Positions 6,073 to 8,426 of a stretch of DNA of 8,426 nt are shown piece by piece. The stretch covers positions 1 through 8,426 of the forward strand of contig JAURQB010000022.1 of assembly GCA_030836365.1 (NCBI GenBank). The letters are read 5' to 3'. The position numbers and the translations under genes are program-made. Each line of letters starts with the position of its first letter. The first letter of the stretch is position 1. The notes under the pieces are model-generated. The model was not told where the DNA came from. It did not search any database and saw only the letters and a program-made list of their open reading frames with translations. This stretch comes from Bdellovibrionota bacterium (GTDB lineage Bacteria; Bdellovibrionota; Bacteriovoracia; Bacteriovoracales; Bacteriovoracaceae).

Positions 6073-6092
6073 GAAAATTTGTTTATAAACCG

Positions 6093-6116
6093 GATTACAC
6101 ACAGGTAATCTTTTTT
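6093..6116 (+). promoter_or_regulatory. Leader dyad of the first OMP gene, followed by T6
   Basis: GATTAC (6093-6098) and GTAATC (6105-6110) form a perfect 6-bp stem with a 6-nt loop, followed by six T (6111-6116). The ATTAC-N6-GTAAT core recurs upstream of the paralogue at nearly the same distance from its ATG. The T-run makes it look like a weak intrinsic terminator for the upstream operon, but the stem has only two G-C pairs. A leader hairpin that protects the mRNA, or an operator dyad, fits the conservation better. Confidence 0.5.
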
Positions 6117-6139
6117 AACTCTTTCAAGGAGAAGGATAA

Positions 6140-7135
6140 ATGAAAAAAACATTAGTTGTAGCTGCTGGTCTTGCAGTTTTATCAACAAGTGCTTTCGCTT
6201 CTAAAGCAAGAATGTCTGCACTAAGCCAGGGTGACGTTTTAGGTTCATACTACATGGACGACAACCGTAACATTTGGAGAATGCCTCACCAAGTAAACAC
6301 TCACAATAACTTTGTTATCACTGAGTGGGCCGGTGGTGAAAGTGGATCGGCTGCTGATGCTCCAGAGGGCGGATTCTTTAGATCAGGTGCGACAATGAAC
6401 TATGGTCTATATCTAAACTCTGATTCAAGAAACAACATCACAACAACTCAAGATCCATCCAGAGTTGATCTATTCGTTGCTGGTTCAGGTTCAATGGAGT
6501 GGGGAGCAAGACTTGGTTACGCTTCTTTTACAAATGGTGATGACGAAGGAACTGCTTTTGACCTTACCGTTTCTGCTGTTTTAGGTGGAGCTGATGTATG
6601 GTTAGGATTTGCTCCTTCTGCAACAACAACTATTGCTGATGCTGACAAAGAGTACAACTCTGACATGAGATTAGGTTTTACTTATGGTGTAGCTGATCAC
6701 ACTCTATTTGCTGAGTACTCTTCAGAAGGTGGAGCTGGTGACGATGTTGACGCTCAAACTCAAATCGTAGTTGGTATGGGGAAAACTATGGCCGCTGGCG
6801 ATAATGCAACTGTTTTCTATGACGTACAAATTCAATCTACAAGCAACGTAAACTTCAATGAAGACGTATCTTTAATGAGAGTTCCAGTACGTTTTGGTGC
6901 TGAGGTTAGAGCTAATTCATGGTTAACTTGGAGAGCTTCAATCTCTCAAAGTATCTTTGGTGCTCTTGATACAGATGGTGACAAAACAAGTGTAAGAACA
7001 ACTGCTCTTGGAGCTGGTGCTTCTTTAACTTGGGGTGACCTACAATTAGACGGTACTTTAACTAGTGCTGCTGCTGGTAACTTAGGAACTGACTCTAACT
7101 TAATGAGTAACGTTTCTGCGACTTACCGATTCTAA
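6140..7135 (+). CDS. Outer-membrane beta-barrel protein (porin-like), first paralogue
   Basis: A 331-residue protein with a textbook signal peptide (MKKTLVVAAGLAVL then STSAFA) and a signal peptidase I site AFA|SK after residue 20. The mature part alternates polar and aromatic residues in many short strands separated by Gly/Asp/Asn-rich turns, and ends in ...SATYRF: a C-terminal phenylalanine is the usual signal for barrel insertion by BAM. The mature N-terminus SKARMSAL...GSYYMDDNRNIWR is nearly the same as in the next gene, as are FGAEVRANSWLTWRAS and LGAGASLTWG near the end. The substrate is not visible; the family resembles OMPs of Bdellovibrio relatives, by recollection only. Ribosome-binding site AAGGAG at 6126-6131. 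The choice of frequent codons and strong signals suggests high expression. A strong terminator follows, so it is probably monocistronic. Confidence 0.88.
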   Translation: MKKTLVVAAGLAVLSTSAFASKARMSALSQGDVLGSYYMDDNRNIWRMPHQVNTHNNFVITEWAGGESGSAADAPEGGFFRSGATMNYGLYLNSDSRNNITTTQDPSRVDLFVAGSGSMEWGARLGYASFTNGDDEGTAFDLTVSAVLGGADVWLGFAPSATTTIADADKEYNSDMRLGFTYGVADHTLFAEYSSEGGAGDDVDAQTQIVVGMGKTMAAGDNATVFYDVQIQSTSNVNFNEDVSLMRVPVRFGAEVRANSWLTWRASISQSIFGALDTDGDKTSVRTTALGAGASLTWGDLQLDGTLTSAAAGNLGTDSNLMSNVSATYRF

Positions 7136-7138
7136 TTT

Positions 7139-7160
7139 AATTTTAAGTTAAATTAAAATT
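7139..7160 (+). repeat. AT-only inverted repeat after the first OMP gene
   Basis: AATTTTAA (7139-7146) and TTAAAATT (7153-7160) are perfect 8-bp arms with a 6-nt loop, placed between the stop codon and the G/C-rich terminator stem. It is a weak A/T stem that may add to mRNA 3'-end structure. Confidence 0.4.
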
Positions 7161-7161
7161 T

Positions 7162-7192
7162 AGGGGTGATCATTTGATCACCCCTTTTTTTT
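7162..7192 (+). terminator. Strong intrinsic terminator of the first OMP gene
   Basis: GGGGTGATC (7163-7171) and GATCACCCC (7176-7184) form a perfect 9-bp stem with the loop ATTT, extended by one A-T pair and followed by eight T (7185-7192). It starts 26 nt after the stop codon and separates the two paralogous genes into different transcripts. Confidence 0.95.
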
Positions 7193-7200
7193 ATCTGTAA

Positions 7201-7231
7201 TGTTGACAAATGTACAAAGCAGGCCGAAAAT
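7201..7231 (+). promoter_or_regulatory. Predicted promoter of the second OMP gene
   Basis: Consensus TTGACA (7203-7208), a 17-nt spacer and GAAAAT (7226-7231, four of six -10 positions). It begins 9 nt after the preceding terminator. Transcription would start near 7239 and give a leader of about 67 nt. Because this promoter lies upstream of and across the in-frame ATG at 7210, that ATG cannot be the start of translation from this transcript. Confidence 0.55.
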
Positions 7232-7255
7232 TAAAAGTGTTTAGAAAAAGTAAAA

Positions 7256-7273
7256 AATTACATAGATGTAATT
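7256..7273 (+). promoter_or_regulatory. Leader dyad of the second OMP gene
   Basis: AATTACAT (7256-7263) and ATGTAATT (7266-7273) are perfect 8-bp arms around AG. As RNA this would be a 7-bp stem with a TAGA loop. The ATTAC-N6-GTAAT core is shared with the leader of the first paralogue (6094-6109), with 33 nt to the ATG here and 30 nt there. No T-run follows, so it is not a terminator. Confidence 0.55.
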
Positions 7274-7305
7274 ATATTAACAAAAACTTTTCAAGGAGAA
7301 AGGGA

Positions 7306-8277
7306 ATGAAAAAAACATTGATCGTTGCTGCAGGACTTGCAGTTCTTTCAACGAGTGCTTTTGCTTCAAAAGCAAGAATGACTGCTTTAAATCAAGCTAC
7401 TAGTAATGGATCTTACTACATGCAAGACAACAGAAATATCTGGCGTTCTGCTGCAGCTCTTAATGACCTAGGTTCTCATGTAACTGCAGAATTTGGCGCA
7501 AGTGCTACTGCAGGTGCTGGTGGAACTGCAAATGGTGGTTTCTTTCAGTCTAGCGGTGCTTTAAACTACGGTCTATACCTTAATGAAACTGAAAATATGG
7601 GTGGAGTTGCTGATGTTGGTACTGCAAACCCAGCAAGAGCGGATCTTTTCTTCGCTCAAAGTAACTGGGGTGTAAGATTAGGTTACGAATCAATAACTGT
7701 TGATAACGTTGGTGGTTCTGGAGAAACTAGCGAGGGAACAGGTTTTGATTTTGGTGTTGGTTACAACATGAATGACCTTGGTCTATGGATGAACTATCAG
7801 CCAGCTGTAACAAATACTGTTGCTGGAACTGATGCTGACGGTGAAGCAGCAATGAATCTTGGTGCAACTTATGAAATGAATGATTACACATTGTTTGCTG
7901 AGTACATTAGCCCTAATGATGATGATTCTGCAATCGTTTTAGGTGCAGGCCGTACTTATGACGTAAACGCAGGAACAATGTTTTATGATGTAACTCTAGC
8001 TAATACAACTGTTGGTGATGACACTGATACAGACGTAAGTGTTGCTTTTGGTGCTGAAGTTAAAGCAAGTGATTGGTTAACTTGGAGACTATCTCTTAGA
8101 CAATCAGTTCTTCAAACTGGAGACTCTGAAACTTCAACTCGTGACACACAATTAGGAGCTGGTGCTTCTTTAACATGGGGTGGAATGGTTGTTGATGGAA
8201 CAATACAAAATGCTGGAACAGGTGCTCTTGGAACAGATCAATTCCTAAGTACTGTTTCTATGACATACATGTTCTAA
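7306..8277 (+). CDS. Outer-membrane beta-barrel protein (porin-like), second paralogue
   Basis: Tandem paralogue of the preceding barrel gene, 323 residues from the ATG at 7306. This start is preferred over the in-frame ATG at 7210 because it has AAGGAG 7 nt upstream (7293-7298), begins exactly at the signal peptide (MKKTLIVAAGLAVL, STSAFA, cleavage AFA|SK) shared with the paralogue, and the 32 codons before it overlap the predicted promoter and leader dyad. The mature part begins SKARMTALNQ, contains GSYYMQDNRNIWR and NYGLYLN, and near the end FGAEVKASDWLTWRLS and LGAGASLTWG, all matching the paralogue, while surface-loop-like Gly/Ala/Thr/Asp stretches differ. It ends ...SMTYMF with the C-terminal phenylalanine expected for BAM-inserted barrels. 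Function is probably passive transport or a structural barrel; the substrate is unknown. Own promoter and strong terminator. Confidence 0.88.
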   Translation: MKKTLIVAAGLAVLSTSAFASKARMTALNQATSNGSYYMQDNRNIWRSAAALNDLGSHVTAEFGASATAGAGGTANGGFFQSSGALNYGLYLNETENMGGVADVGTANPARADLFFAQSNWGVRLGYESITVDNVGGSGETSEGTGFDFGVGYNMNDLGLWMNYQPAVTNTVAGTDADGEAAMNLGATYEMNDYTLFAEYISPNDDDSAIVLGAGRTYDVNAGTMFYDVTLANTTVGDDTDTDVSVAFGAEVKASDWLTWRLSLRQSVLQTGDSETSTRDTQLGAGASLTWGGMVVDGTIQNAGTGALGTDQFLSTVSMTYMF

Positions 8278-8353
8278 GAATCATTTAGATTATTTTTTTA
8301 AGAATTTCTTAGATAATTGTGTTCAATTAATTTTTGAAAGAGTTAATAGAACG
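8278..8353 (+). other. AT-rich 3' untranslated stretch
   Basis: The 76 nt between the stop of the second barrel gene and its terminator hold no open reading frame with a ribosome-binding site. A small palindrome TAAGAATTTCTTA (8299-8311) is the only structure seen. Confidence 0.4.
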
Positions 8354-8386
8354 AAGGGGAGAGCGATTGCTCTCCCCTTTTTTTTT
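8354..8386 (+). terminator. Strong intrinsic terminator of the second OMP gene
   Basis: GGGGAGAGC (8356-8364) and GCTCTCCCC (8369-8377) form a perfect 9-bp stem with the loop GATT, extended by two A-T pairs, followed by nine T (8378-8386). It lies about 77 nt after the stop codon. The remaining 40 nt of the window hold nothing recognisable. Confidence 0.95.
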
Positions 8387-8426
8387 GCGTTTAATTGAAA
8401 GTAGTGAAATAATTATTTTTATCAAA

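Noticed and set aside
6093..6116. Intrinsic terminator of the upstream operon only.
   Set aside because: The stem has just two G-C pairs, and the same dyad occurs without a T-run before the paralogue, so a leader function is favoured. Termination is not excluded.
7210..7305. N-terminal extension of 32 codons on the second OMP gene from the ATG at 7210.
   Set aside because: The ATG at 7306 has AAGGAG at proper distance and begins exactly at the shared signal peptide. The extension is basic, overlaps the predicted promoter and leader dyad and has no ribosome-binding site.

Overview
The window looks like an AT-rich Gram-negative chromosome segment, most probably from the Bdellovibrionota (a Bacteriovorax- or Halobacteriovorax-like relative). 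This is inferred from the two related outer-membrane proteins with the mature N-terminus SKARMxAL...GSYYMxDNRNIW, the lipoprotein lytic transglycosylase and the general style of the genes. It was not tested by any search. There are eight protein genes and no sign of rRNA, tRNA, CRISPR, insertion sequences or phage genes.

Left part, minus strand (2-1853): a ribosome/GTPase cluster in the common bacterial order rplU (L21), rpmA (L27), obgE. A sigma70-like promoter and a roughly 90-nt leader with a G/C-rich hairpin precede rplU. A strong intrinsic terminator lies between rpmA and obgE, only 14 nt before the obgE start codon, so obgE should depend on read-through or on a promoter upstream inside rpmA.

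Middle (1900-6072): lgt (prolipoprotein diacylglyceryl transferase) diverges from rplU. Its best promoter would start transcription at or next to its ATG, and an 18-bp near-perfect palindrome covers the promoter. A convergent gene for a small secreted protein of unknown function follows. Next is an MltD-like lytic transglycosylase lipoprotein with LysM domains, which is itself a substrate of the Lgt enzyme encoded nearby. It is followed 33 nt downstream by a cytoplasmic-looking protein of unknown function that contains a 10-residue tandem repeat.

Right part (6033-8386): two tandem paralogous beta-barrel outer-membrane proteins, each probably its own transcription unit with its own strong terminator after the stop. 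Their upstream regions share three things in the same order: a TGTTGACAAA block, a dyad ATTAC-N6-GTAAT about 30 nt before the ATG, and a TTTCAAGGAGAA ribosome-binding site. The shared dyad in the 5' leader, otherwise unlike in sequence, is the most interesting signal in the window. Much of the middle and right part concerns the cell envelope: lipoprotein modification, peptidoglycan cleavage and outer-membrane barrels.
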